Origin: Afipia sp. 1NLS2
GTDB taxonomy: Bacteria; Pseudomonadota; Alphaproteobacteria; Rhizobiales; Xanthobacteraceae
Direction of reading: 5' to 3'
Assembly (NCBI RefSeq): GCF_000178995.1
Contig: NZ_ADVZ01000002.1
Coordinates: forward strand, 1-64,000
DNA: 64,000 nt
This document shows positions 7,137-16,163 of this stretch, piece after piece. Position 1 is the stretch's first letter, and each line of letters begins with the position of its first letter. The notes under the pieces are model-generated. The model ran no database searches. It was not told the DNA's origin and worked only from the letters and a program-made list of their open reading frames with translations. The position numbers and the translations under genes were made by a program.

Positions 7137-10100
7137 ATGGTCTTTACCGATATTTTCATCAAGCGGCCGATCCTGTCGCTGGTCGTGAGCCTGCTGATCC
7201 TGCTGATCGGCTTCAAGGCCGCGACCAGCCTGCCGATCCGGCAATATCCGAAGCTGTCAAACACGGTGGTCACCGTGACGACAAGCTATCCCGGTGCATC
7301 ACCCGAATTGATGCAGGGCTTCATCACGACTCCGATCGAGCAGGCGGTCGCATCGGCCGAAGGCGTCGATTACATCACCTCGACCTCGGTGCAGGGCACC
7401 AGCACCATTCAGGTGTATGTACGCCTCAACTTCGATCCCAACCAGGCGCTGACCGAGGTTCTGGCGAAGGTGAACTCGGTCAAATATCTCATTCCGAAGG
7501 AATCGAACGACCCGGTCATCACTAAATCCACCGGCCAGACCACAGCCGTGATGTATATCGGCTTCGCCAGTGACGAACTGGGCGGCTCGGCCATCTCCGA
7601 CTATCTGACGCGCGTGATCCAGCCGATCCTGTCCACGGTTGACGGCGTGGCGTCCGCCGACATTCTCGGTGGCCAGACCTTTGCGATGCGCCTGTGGCTC
7701 GATCCCGCGCGCATGGCGGGGCGGGGCGTCACCGCGGCGGATGTTGCGGCGGCGATCCAGGCCAACAACTATCAGGCGGCTGCCGGCCAGACCAAAGGCT
7801 ACTTCATCGTTTCCAACGTCACCACCAACTCCGACCTCAGCGATGTGCAGTCGTTCAAGCGCATGGTCGTGAAGTCGAAGAACGGCGGCCTTGTGCGCAT
7901 GGAAGACATCGCGACCGTCGAACTGGCGGCGCAGAGCAACGATTCCAGCGTGGCGATGAACGGCCAGCACGCCATCTTCATCGGCGTTCAGGCGACGCCG
8001 CAAGGCAACCCGTTGACCATCGTCAAGGGTGTGCGGGCATTGTTCCCGGAAATCGAGCGCAGTCTGCCGCCGACGTTGAAAATGAAGGTCGCCTACGATT
8101 CGACCAAGTTCATTCAGTCGTCGATCGATGAAGTTGAAAAAACGCTCGGCGAAGCCGTGATCATCGTGATCGTGGTGATCTTCCTGTTCCTGGCCTCGTT
8201 GCGCTCAGTGATCATTCCGGTCGTGACCATTCCGTTGTCGTTGATCGGCGTCTGTTCGCTGATGTTGCTCGCAGGCTTCAGTATCAACCTGCTGACGCTG
8301 CTGGCGATGGTGCTCGCCATCGGTCTTGTGGTCGACGACGCGATCGTGGTGGTGGAAAATATTCACCGGCATCTGGAGGAGGGGAAGTCTCCCGTTCAGG
8401 CCTCCATGATAGGCGCGCGAGAAATCGTCGGCCCGGTTATTTCGATGACAATCACGCTCGCTGCGGTGTACGCGCCGATCGGATTCCTCGGCGGTGTCAC
8501 CGGCGCGCTGTTCCGTGAGTTCGCCTTCACGTTGGCCGGTTCCGTGATCGTGTCGGGCATTATCGCGCTGACGCTGTCGCCGATGATGTGTTCGATTCTG
8601 CTCACGCATGTCGAGCAGGGATGGTTTGCCCGCAAAGTCGATGCGGTTTTCCGTTCGGTGACGGATTGGTACGGCAACCGTCTCGACCGCTCGCTGGACT
8701 ATCGGCCCATCACAGCGTTGTTCGCGCTGGTGATCCTGTTTCTCGTTGGATTCCTCTATACCCACTCAAAAGCGGAGCTTGCTCCCGAGGAAGATCAGGG
8801 CATTCTGTTCTCGCTGACCAAGGCGCCCAAATATGCCAACATCGACTATGTCAATTATTACGGCGACCAGCTCGGCAAGGTGTTCGGCAGTTTCCCTGAA
8901 ACCGACCTGACCTTCGTGCTGAACGGCACACCCGTCGCTAACCAGGGCATCGCGGGCATGATCCTGAAGCCATGGGATGAGCGCAAGCGTTCCTCCACCG
9001 CGATGAAGCAGGAGGTGCAGGGCGCGGTCAGCAAGATCACCGGCACGCAGGCCTTCGTGTTCAACCTTCCGGCGCTGCCGGGCGGCCCGGGCGGCCTGCC
9101 TGTGCAGATGGTGATCAATTCCACCAGCGACTTCCGGCAGGTCTATCAGGAGATGGAGAAGCTGAAGGCTGCCGCGCGCAAGAGCGGCCTGTTCATCGTC
9201 TCGGACAGCGACCTTGCCTTCGACCAGCCGGTGGTGCGGGTGAACATCGACCGCAACAAGGCGAATGAACTCGGCGTGACGATGCTGAATATCGGCAACA
9301 CGCTGGCGGTCGCGCTCGGCGGCAACTACATCAACCGCTTCAACCTGCAGGGACGTTCCTATCAGGTGATCCCGCAGGTGCCACGTGCCCTTCGTCTGTC
9401 GCCGGAAGCTCTCAACGGCTATTACGTGTCCGCTGCCAATGGAGACCAGATTCCGCTCTCGACTCTGGTGGACATCAAGACCGGCACTGACCCCAACGCG
9501 CTGACCCACTTCAACCAGCTCAATTCCGCGACCTTCCAGGCCGTGCCGATGCCGGGCGTGACCGTGGGCACCGCCGTGGACTTCCTGGAGAAGCAGGCAC
9601 AGCAACTGCCGTCCGGTTTCGGACACGACTATCTGGCGGATGCGCGCCAGTACAAACAGGAAGGCAACCAGCTCGCGGTGGCGTTCGGCTTCGCGTTGAT
9701 CATCATCTTCCTGGTGCTGGCTGCGCAGTTTGAAAGTATCCGCGACCCGCTGGTGATCCTGATCTCGGTGCCGATGGCGATCAGCGGCGCGCTGGTGCCG
9801 CTGTTCTTCGGCGTCGCCACGATCAACATCTACACGCAGGTCGGCCTGCTGACGCTGATCGGCCTGATCAGCAAGCACGGCATTCTGATGGTGGAGTTCG
9901 CCAATGAGCTCCAGTTGAAGGAAGGCCTTGGCAAGCGTGAAGCCATCGAAAAGGCGGCGCGCGTGCGCCTTCGTCCGATCCTGATGACGACGGCGGCGAT
10001 GGTGACTGGCCTCATTCCGCTGCTGACGGCGAGCGGCGCGGGCGCGGCGAGCCGCTTCTCCATCGGTCTTGTCGTCGTCGCGGGCATGACCATCGGCACG

Positions 10101-10220
10101 ATGTTCACGCTGTTCGTGCTGCCTGCGGTGTATGTCGCGATCGCGACCGACCACTCGGCGCATGCGATCTCGAAGCGCACCAAGGACATCGAGGCATTCG
10201 AGGCGAGCGTCGCCTCCTGA
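7137..10220 (+). CDS. RND multidrug efflux permease (HAE1 family, AcrB/MexF-like)
   Basis: A 1027-aa proton-driven inner-membrane pump, full length for the family. It has the N-terminal FIKRPILSLVVSLLILLIG helix, two large periplasmic loops and 12 expected transmembrane helices. The proton-relay pair D400-D401 sits in GLVVDDAIVVVENI of TM4. The LAPEEDQG motif after TM7 is typical of the hydrophobe/amphiphile (HAE1) branch rather than metal pumps. It is the last gene of the tetR-adaptor-pump operon. The substrate is unknown; organic solvents, antibiotics, plant phenolics or detergents are typical for relatives. Confidence 0.93.
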   Translation: MVFTDIFIKRPILSLVVSLLILLIGFKAATSLPIRQYPKLSNTVVTVTTSYPGASPELMQGFITTPIEQAVASAEGVDYITSTSVQGTSTIQVYVRLNFDPNQALTEVLAKVNSVKYLIPKESNDPVITKSTGQTTAVMYIGFASDELGGSAISDYLTRVIQPILSTVDGVASADILGGQTFAMRLWLDPARMAGRGVTAADVAAAIQANNYQAAAGQTKGYFIVSNVTTNSDLSDVQSFKRMVVKSKNGGLVRMEDIATVELAAQSNDSSVAMNGQHAIFIGVQATPQGNPLTIVKGVRALFPEIERSLPPTLKMKVAYDSTKFIQSSIDEVEKTLGEAVIIVIVVIFLFLASLRSVIIPVVTIPLSLIGVCSLMLLAGFSINLLTLLAMVLAIGLVVDDAIVVVENIHRHLEEGKSPVQASMIGAREIVGPVISMTITLAAVYAPIGFLGGVTGALFREFAFTLAGSVIVSGIIALTLSPMMCSILLTHVEQGWFARKVDAVFRSVTDWYGNRLDRSLDYRPITALFALVILFLVGFLYTHSKAELAPEEDQGILFSLTKAPKYANIDYVNYYGDQLGKVFGSFPETDLTFVLNGTPVANQGIAGMILKPWDERKRSSTAMKQEVQGAVSKITGTQAFVFNLPALPGGPGGLPVQMVINSTSDFRQVYQEMEKLKAAARKSGLFIVSDSDLAFDQPVVRVNIDRNKANELGVTMLNIGNTLAVALGGNYINRFNLQGRSYQVIPQVPRALRLSPEALNGYYVSAANGDQIPLSTLVDIKTGTDPNALTHFNQLNSATFQAVPMPGVTVGTAVDFLEKQAQQLPSGFGHDYLADARQYKQEGNQLAVAFGFALIIIFLVLAAQFESIRDPLVILISVPMAISGALVPLFFGVATINIYTQVGLLTLIGLISKHGILMVEFANELQLKEGLGKREAIEKAARVRLRPILMTTAAMVTGLIPLLTASGAGAASRFSIGLVVVAGMTIGTMFTLFVLPAVYVAIATDHSAHAISKRTKDIEAFEASVAS

Positions 10221-10230
10221 TCGGGTTGAC

Positions 10231-10265
10231 GCGGGTCCCCACCGCTTGCGGCGGCGGGGACCCGC
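10231..10265 (+). other. Strong hairpin without T-tract after the RND operon
   Basis: GCGGGTCCCC at 10231-10240 is perfectly complementary to GGGGACCCGC at 10256-10265 with a 15-base loop. There is no poly-T, so it is not a classical intrinsic terminator. It may assist termination, protect the RND mRNA 3' end, or lie in the leader of the next gene, whose ATG is 15 bases further on. Confidence 0.5.
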
Positions 10266-10280
10266 AGTCACAATGGGCGG

Positions 10281-12050
10281 ATGAATTCTCCGCCTCCACC
10301 CTCCTTGCGCGATGAAGTCCGGTTTTTCTGGGTTGGGCCTCCGCTCAGCGCTTACGAAATCCTGTCGCTGAAGAGTTTTCTCAGCGCCGGGGCGCGCGTC
10401 ATTTTGTACGCGTACGACAAAAGCCTCGCGGTGCCGGACGGCGTCGAGTTGCGTGACGCCGCAGAGGTTTTGCCGCTCGATATTTTCAATCGCTACAATT
10501 CCGGGAATGCGAAGGCGTGGGCGCGCCATTCTGACCTATTCCGCTATGTGATGCTGGAGAAGTTCGGAGGTTGGTACGCCGATCTCGATATCGTCTGCCT
10601 CGCTGATGCGCTTCCGCAGGGCGAGGTGTATTTCGGCCGTGCCAACGAGGCACGCATCTTTGCGGGGCTTCTGAAATTTCCGAAGGGTGCGGCGGTTCTG
10701 AAGGAGCTTGTCGCGGAAGCGGAGCGGTTACTCCCTCAAGCGGACACGATGACGGAAGATAAAGCCCGCGCCATGATCGGCACGCCGCTGCTCAGCCGGA
10801 TGTTGCAACAGCATGGGCTGGATCGATTGGCGGCTCCGACGCGGGACGCTTACGCGATTCCGTTCAATGAGGCGCTGGCATTTTTCGATCCCGAACAATG
10901 CGAGGCGCTTCTCGCGCGGCTCGAAGGCTGCACCTTCACCCATCTGTGGAATGGCGCGTGGGCCGCGCTGCGCATTCCTAAAAATTACGGGCCGCCGCGC
11001 GGCAGCCTTCTCGACGTGCTGTTCGCGCGCTTCGGCATCGCCGTGCCGGAGCAGGGCAGGCTCAATTACGAGTCCATCGCGTCATGGGCGATGGAGGACT
11101 GCATTCTGGAGGAATACAAGCGGCGGGCCGGTGAGCCGGATTTCTCCGCGAGTGCGGTGGGCGACTTCATGCAGGCGCTGCGGCGCGACGGCTGGCAGCC
11201 ACGCGACCGGCTCTATCGTCCGCAACAGCCGCAGCATCTGCCGTTCGAGACGCAAAGCGCGCATCCGCAGACGGTGCGCACGTTCTGGCATGGCGCTGTG
11301 ATGCCGCTGTATCAGCAGGCGTGTTTTGCGAGTTTCGCCCGTCGTGGCCATCGTGTCGAAGTGTTCACCTATTCCGACGGTGCGCGCTTCGCGGACGGAC
11401 TTCATGTTCGCGATGCGCGGGAGATCTTGCCGGAGGAACGTGTGCTGCGTCCGCTTGCGGGTGGCAAAGTAGGCATCCGTGCGAACCTGTTTCGTTACGC
11501 GCTGTTGGAACAGCTTGGCGGCTGGTGGATCGATCCCGACGTGATGCTGATGCAACCGGATTTGCCGGACGGGGACGTTTATATCGCGCCGCCAGACGTG
11601 TTTCGCCGCACGCCGGTCGCGGTGTTGAAATTCCCGGTCCATCATCCGCTGATGGTCGAGGCGCGCGCGAAAGCGGATGCACTCGATGACAGTCCCGAGG
11701 CGTGGGAGCGCGCGGGAGCGGCATTGTTGAGTGAGCTGGTATTGGGTCGCGATATTCTGTCGCAGTCAAAAGATGGGCTCGGCCCGATTTCCTGGCTCAA
11801 CGTCCCAGATCTGTTCGATCCGGGAAAGCGGGATGAATTGTATCGCACCGCTGCCGATGCGCGGTTTCTGCATCTGCAGGATGAGGTCTGGCGGCGGGCG
11901 GGAATCCCGTCCCAGCTTGCGCCGCCGGAAGGCTCGTATCTTGCTGAATTGCTTGAGCGTTATGGCGCAACCGCGGATTTTCCGGCGCGGATGACGTTCG
12001 ATCAGGTCAACCGCTGGGTGCGGCATATGTATCGCGCGGCTGGGCTGTAG
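10281..12050 (+). CDS. Double-domain glycosyltransferase, GT32-like (sugar-binding DxD family)
   Basis: A 589-aa protein made of two similar halves. Each half opens with a beta-strand (RFFWVGPPLSAYE; RTFWHGAVMPLYQ), continues through an LFRY-LE-GGW helix and reaches a DxD-type metal/nucleotide-sugar motif. The motifs are D101-L-D103 in WYADLDIV and D418-P-D420 in WWIDPDVM. This matches the Gly_transf_sug (GT32-like) fold, duplicated in tandem. No signal peptide or membrane helix is seen, so it is probably cytosolic and acts on a surface polysaccharide or protein. It stands outside any recognisable polysaccharide cluster. The acceptor and sugar are unknown, and one half may be non-catalytic. 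Confidence 0.7.
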   Translation: MNSPPPPSLRDEVRFFWVGPPLSAYEILSLKSFLSAGARVILYAYDKSLAVPDGVELRDAAEVLPLDIFNRYNSGNAKAWARHSDLFRYVMLEKFGGWYADLDIVCLADALPQGEVYFGRANEARIFAGLLKFPKGAAVLKELVAEAERLLPQADTMTEDKARAMIGTPLLSRMLQQHGLDRLAAPTRDAYAIPFNEALAFFDPEQCEALLARLEGCTFTHLWNGAWAALRIPKNYGPPRGSLLDVLFARFGIAVPEQGRLNYESIASWAMEDCILEEYKRRAGEPDFSASAVGDFMQALRRDGWQPRDRLYRPQQPQHLPFETQSAHPQTVRTFWHGAVMPLYQQACFASFARRGHRVEVFTYSDGARFADGLHVRDAREILPEERVLRPLAGGKVGIRANLFRYALLEQLGGWWIDPDVMLMQPDLPDGDVYIAPPDVFRRTPVAVLKFPVHHPLMVEARAKADALDDSPEAWERAGAALLSELVLGRDILSQSKDGLGPISWLNVPDLFDPGKRDELYRTAADARFLHLQDEVWRRAGIPSQLAPPEGSYLAELLERYGATADFPARMTFDQVNRWVRHMYRAAGL

Positions 12051-12189
12051 CGCTGACCGGATACGATAGAATCTGAGGCTTTTCGGTGACTCCGGGGTGG
12101 AATCCAGTTTCCCGCCGGGCACCCCCCGTTTGATTCCGGAAATTTTTGTGGTTGTTGAACCTGTCGTTGGGCTGAGGGGACCAACAGGC

Positions 12190-13554
12190 ATGGGTTTTTG
12201 GGCTGATCTTGAATCCTGGGCCAAGGCGAATGCCGTGCCGCGAGCGGGCGGACTGCTTGCCATGGCTATTATCGCAGGGCTGGGGAGTGTCGCTTCCGCC
12301 GTTGCGCAGGACGCGTCCGAGCAAAATCGCCTTTACCAGCAGATGGTTCGCAACCCGACGAACCATGAGATCACCTTTGAATATGCCCGCGTCGCCACCG
12401 CCAATACCGATTATGAGGCGGCGATCGGCGCGCTGGAGCGGCTTCTGTTCTACAACCCGAAGTTGACGCGGGTTAAGTATGAGCTGGGTGCACTGTATTT
12501 CCGGCTCGGCTCCTACGAGATGGCGAAACGCTATTTCAAGGAAGCGCTGGCCAGCCCCGATCTCGATCCGGTGACGCGCGCACGCGTCGAGGCCTATCTG
12601 CCGGACGCCAACAAGCAATTGCAGCCGAGCCGCTTCTCCGGCTTCTTCCAGACCGGCGTGCGCTATCAGTCGAATGCGAACTACGCGCCTGCGACCGGCT
12701 CGTTGCTGTCGGGCGGCACGCTGTTCGCGCTGCCGCTGTCGTCGCAGAAGAAAAGCGACGTCAACTGGTTCGGTCTTGCGGGCCTGAGTCATGACTACGA
12801 TCTGAATTCGCGCGGCGACGTGCTGGAAACGCGCTTCGCCGGCTATCTCACCGCGCAGGACCGTTTCTCCGATCTCAATGTCGGTCTGTTCGACATCTCG
12901 GTCGGCCCACGAATCGCGCTGGCGCCTGAGCTGCTGCCGGGTGCCACGATCAAGCCTTACATCGTCGGCGGTAACACCTGGGTCGGCGGCTCGTCCTATA
13001 TGTCGACCGGCGGCGCGGGCGTCGCGCTGAACTTCCCGACCGGCACCCGCTTTGCGTGGGGACCAAGCTTCGAATGGCGTCATGCCGATTTCACCAGCAG
13101 CCCGTTGCAGACGTTCTCCGGCTACGGCTCGGGCAACTGGTACACCGGCGCTGTCGGTGGCTCATGGCAGATCAGCCAGACCGTGCGGCTGGAGGGGCGG
13201 GGCCTGTATCGCCGGGGTGATGCCTACTTCGTCTATCAGGCGTTCGACTCCTGGGGGCTGGAAGCGGCGCTGACATGGGAGTTCGCGCCACCTTTCGTCA
13301 GCATTCCGCGCAACTGGAGCATCTCGCCGTACTTCAAATACGCCAACACGCGGTTTGATGCGGCCAACCCGAACATCGATCCGGCTACCGTGCGCCACGA
13401 CAACCAGTGGAGCGCCGGTGCAATCTTCAACACGCCGATCACCAAAGCGATCGGCTTCACCACCACGCTGCAATACGACCGCAACAATTCGAACTTGCCG
13501 AACTACCGGCTGAACAATTTCTCGGTCATCGCCGGGCCGACATTCCGGTTCTGA
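12190..13554 (+). CDS. Exported TPR-plus-beta-barrel outer-membrane protein (Slam/DUF560-like)
   Basis: A 454-aa protein with a long signal peptide (hydrophobic core about residues 20-38, AVAQ-D cleavage region). TPR-like helices follow at about 60-145. From about residue 150 the sequence alternates aromatic and polar residues like a beta-barrel, starting with SGFFQTGVRYQSNANYAP and ending in the terminal-Phe motif GPTFRF. TPR followed by a C-terminal barrel is the layout of the Slam (DUF560) exporters, which move lipoproteins or soluble proteins across the outer membrane. ATG 12190 follows GAGGGGA; a GTG at 12097 is less likely. The next gene starts 11 bases after its stop and encodes an exported FecR-domain protein. 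Confidence 0.68.
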   Translation: MGFWADLESWAKANAVPRAGGLLAMAIIAGLGSVASAVAQDASEQNRLYQQMVRNPTNHEITFEYARVATANTDYEAAIGALERLLFYNPKLTRVKYELGALYFRLGSYEMAKRYFKEALASPDLDPVTRARVEAYLPDANKQLQPSRFSGFFQTGVRYQSNANYAPATGSLLSGGTLFALPLSSQKKSDVNWFGLAGLSHDYDLNSRGDVLETRFAGYLTAQDRFSDLNVGLFDISVGPRIALAPELLPGATIKPYIVGGNTWVGGSSYMSTGGAGVALNFPTGTRFAWGPSFEWRHADFTSSPLQTFSGYGSGNWYTGAVGGSWQISQTVRLEGRGLYRRGDAYFVYQAFDSWGLEAALTWEFAPPFVSIPRNWSISPYFKYANTRFDAANPNIDPATVRHDNQWSAGAIFNTPITKAIGFTTTLQYDRNNSNLPNYRLNNFSVIAGPTFRF

Positions 13555-13565
13555 GGATGTTTGCG

Positions 13566-14492
13566 ATGGACACGCGCGTACGATCCCGCCTGACCCCGTT
13601 TCTCACGGTGCTTCTCTCCAGCGTCTCGACGCTCGTTGCTGTCGCGCCTGGCGAAGCACAGAATGTCGGCCGTGTCGGCGCGGTCAATCAGGATGCGACA
13701 GGTACGCCGCCGGGCAACGCCTCGCGCATGCTGGCGATCGGCACCAATGTCATTCACAAGGAGCGCATCCAGACTTCGCCGTCCGGCTCGACGCAGATCC
13801 TTTTTCCCGATAGCTCGACGCTCAATGTCGGCCGCAACAGCAACATCGTGATCGACGAATATGTTTACGATCCGAATGCGGGCACCGGAAAAATGGTCGC
13901 CTCGGTCGGCAAGGGCGTGCTGCGTTTCGTCGGCGGCCAGATCAGCCACACCGCAGGCGTCACCATCAAGACGCCGGTCGCGACGCTTGGCATTCGTGGC
14001 GGCGTCGCCACCATCGTCTATCCGATCACGGCGGGCTATGCCGCAGCTGATCCGAATGTCGCCAACTGCAAGGGCGAACTGATCGTCGGCCATGTTGGCT
14101 CCTCGACCATCAAGAACTCAACCGGCTCGGCTACGGTGAGGCCTGGTTTTGCGACCTGTGTGACCGGCCCGAACGATCCAATTCCGGAGCCGTTCCGGGT
14201 GTCCGATGCGCTGCTCGCGCAGATCATGACCAACCTGACCAGCAAGCCGGGACAAAGCGGCGGCGCGATCGACCTGCCGACCGATCAGATGGCGAGCCGT
14301 CAGGGGCTGGGCGCAAGCACGCTGCCGGATCCGAGCCACCCGCCGGGGACCGACCCGCTCGGCTATGTCTCGATTTTCGATGGCGGCAACGAACTCGCCA
14401 AGAACAAGGCGCAGGCCGGGCAGACCCAGCAACAGCCGACTACGGGCGGTCCTCCTCCCTGTTATCCCTGCTGTTCTTACAGCTCGCATTAA
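13566..14492 (+). CDS. Exported FecR-domain protein with Cys-rich tail
   Basis: A 308-aa protein with a Sec signal peptide (residues 1-31, GEAQ cleavage region). A FecR-type beta-helical domain covers about 58-150, with the signatures LFPDSSTLNVG and TPVATLGIRGG. A less ordered C-terminal region ends in the tail PPPCYPCCSYSSH. Classical FecR proteins are membrane anti-sigma regulators, but here there is no transmembrane helix and no adjacent sigma gene. The domain therefore probably acts as a secreted or periplasmic module. ATG 13566 is chosen because GAGGA overlapping the previous stop is well spaced for it; ATG 13557 is an alternative. It is translated together with the upstream barrel protein and may be its cargo. 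Confidence 0.7.
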   Translation: MDTRVRSRLTPFLTVLLSSVSTLVAVAPGEAQNVGRVGAVNQDATGTPPGNASRMLAIGTNVIHKERIQTSPSGSTQILFPDSSTLNVGRNSNIVIDEYVYDPNAGTGKMVASVGKGVLRFVGGQISHTAGVTIKTPVATLGIRGGVATIVYPITAGYAAADPNVANCKGELIVGHVGSSTIKNSTGSATVRPGFATCVTGPNDPIPEPFRVSDALLAQIMTNLTSKPGQSGGAIDLPTDQMASRQGLGASTLPDPSHPPGTDPLGYVSIFDGGNELAKNKAQAGQTQQQPTTGGPPPCYPCCSYSSH

Positions 14493-14523
14493 TTCCAAAT
14501 TCATTGGCGCTGCCGCTATGATC

Positions 14524-14547
14524 GGCGAGCGAGCCGGTTTGCTCGCC
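14524..14547 (+). other. Short inverted repeat upstream of glpD
   Basis: GGCGAGC (14524-14530) pairs with GCTCGCC (14541-14547) across a 10-base loop, about 20 bases before the glpD start. There is no T-tract. It could be an operator or mRNA leader stem, or part of the end of the preceding transcript. Confidence 0.3.
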
Positions 14548-14567
14548 ATCGGTGAGCAGGGGCGGTC

Positions 14568-16088
14568 TTGGAGCAGATTTACGATCTCGCGGTGATCGGC
14601 GGCGGCGTCAACGGCTGTGGTATCGCGCGCGATGCGGCAGGGCGCGGCTACTCGGTCTACCTGTGCGAGATGAATGATCTGGCGAGCGGCACTTCGTCAT
14701 GGTCGAGCAAGCTCATTCATGGCGGCCTGCGCTATCTCGAGTTCTATGAATTCCGTCTGGTGCGCGAGGCGCTGATCGAGCGCGAGGTGCTGTGGGGCAT
14801 TGCGCCTCATATCATTGCGCCGGAGCGCTTCGTGCTGCCGCACCATGACGGGCTGCGGCCTGCGTGGCTGCTGCGGCTCGGGCTTTTCATTTACGATCAT
14901 CTCGGAGGTCGTCGCCGTCTGCCGGCCACGCGAACGCTGAACCTGCGCCGCGACATCGCGGGAAAACCCCTCAAGCCAATTTTTAAAACCGGGTTCGAAT
15001 ATTCCGACTGCACGGTGGACGATGCCCGTCTCGTCGTGCTCAACGCGCTGGATGCCGTCGAGCGCGGCGCGATGGTGGCCACGCGAACGCAAGCCGTGCA
15101 GGCGAAGCGGGGAGAGGATGGCGTCTGGGAGCTTGTGGTGGAGGACACGGCCACAAAAACGCGCAGCACCATCAAGGCGCGAATCCTTGTGAACGCGGGT
15201 GGTCCCTGGGTGCAGGAGATCCTGACGGAGCGCGCGGGCGTCGAGGCCAAGGCGCATGTCCGCCTCGTGCAGGGCTCACACATCGTCGTGCCACGCCTTT
15301 ATGCGCATGATCATGCCTATACGTTCCAGCACGGCGATGGCCGGGTGATCTTCGTCATTCCCTATCAGGACGATTTCACCCTGATCGGAACGACGGATCG
15401 CGACTATGAGGGCGATCCATCCAAGGTACGCGCGACGCAGGAGGAGATCGACTATCTGTGCGCCTCGGCGAGCGAATATCTGGCGACGCCGGTGCAGCCC
15501 TCCGATGTAGTGTGGAGCTATTCGGGCGTGCGGCCGCTCTATGACGATCACGCCAGCGAGGCGCGGACCGCGACGCGCGATTATGTGTTCGAGCTCGACG
15601 TGCCGGACGGGTTGCCGATTCTGTCGGTGTTTGGCGGCAAGATCACGACCTATCGCAAGCTCGCCGAGCATGCGCTGGAGAAATTGTCGCCATACTTGCG
15701 CAGCGGCGGCGCACCGTGGACCGGAGGTACGCCGCTGCCCGGGGGCGATTTCGCGGTCGGCGGTGTCGATGCGCTCACGGATCTCCTGCTACAGGATTAT
15801 CCGTTCCTGCCGCGCCGCCATGCGCGGCGGCTGGTCCGCGCCTATGGAAGCCATGCGAAGCGCCTTCTCGGCCGGGCAGCGGGTATTGCCGACCTTGGCC
15901 GCGATTTCGGCCACACGCTGACGGAACGGGAGGTACGCTATCTGATGGCGCATGAATTCGCGCAGACGGCGGAAGATGTGGTTTGGCGGCGCTCGAAGCT
16001 CGGGCTGTGGCTCACGCAACAGGAAGTCGCCACGCTCGATGCGTGGATGGCGACACAGCGGAAGCCTGTCGCGCCGGATCCGTATTGA
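14568..16088 (+). CDS. glpD: Glycerol-3-phosphate dehydrogenase (FAD-dependent, aerobic)
   Basis: A 506-aa membrane-associated flavoenzyme that oxidises sn-glycerol-3-phosphate to dihydroxyacetone phosphate and passes electrons to quinone. The N terminus has the dinucleotide-binding AVIGGGVNGCGIARDAA motif, then the GlpD signatures GTSSWSSKLIHGGLRYLE and FVIPYQDDFTLIGTTD. The C-terminal helical DAO_C domain follows. Start is TTG 14568 after GAGCAGGGGCGG; no in-frame ATG fits the family N terminus better. It links glycerol and phospholipid breakdown to central metabolism. No glpK or glpF is in the window. Confidence 0.93.
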   Translation: MEQIYDLAVIGGGVNGCGIARDAAGRGYSVYLCEMNDLASGTSSWSSKLIHGGLRYLEFYEFRLVREALIEREVLWGIAPHIIAPERFVLPHHDGLRPAWLLRLGLFIYDHLGGRRRLPATRTLNLRRDIAGKPLKPIFKTGFEYSDCTVDDARLVVLNALDAVERGAMVATRTQAVQAKRGEDGVWELVVEDTATKTRSTIKARILVNAGGPWVQEILTERAGVEAKAHVRLVQGSHIVVPRLYAHDHAYTFQHGDGRVIFVIPYQDDFTLIGTTDRDYEGDPSKVRATQEEIDYLCASASEYLATPVQPSDVVWSYSGVRPLYDDHASEARTATRDYVFELDVPDGLPILSVFGGKITTYRKLAEHALEKLSPYLRSGGAPWTGGTPLPGGDFAVGGVDALTDLLLQDYPFLPRRHARRLVRAYGSHAKRLLGRAAGIADLGRDFGHTLTEREVRYLMAHEFAQTAEDVVWRRSKLGLWLTQQEVATLDAWMATQRKPVAPDPY

Positions 16089-16163
16089 GCGTCTAAGGGC
16101 GCGCTTCCACCTTTTGCAACGAGATGAGATGCGCTAAGCGGTACCGGAACGAGCCGGGAGCCG

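Noticed and set aside
10231-10265. Intrinsic terminator after the RND pump
   Set aside because: The stem is perfect but no T-tract follows, so it is listed only as a hairpin of unknown role.
8766-10529. 587-codon minus-strand open frame opposite the RND pump
   Set aside because: Composition is antisense-like (His/Arg/Gln-rich), with no domain; the RND gene on the other strand is certain.
14985-15005. GGTTCGAAT-like T-loop suggesting a tRNA
   Set aside because: It lies inside glpD coding sequence and no acceptor or anticodon stems can be paired around it.
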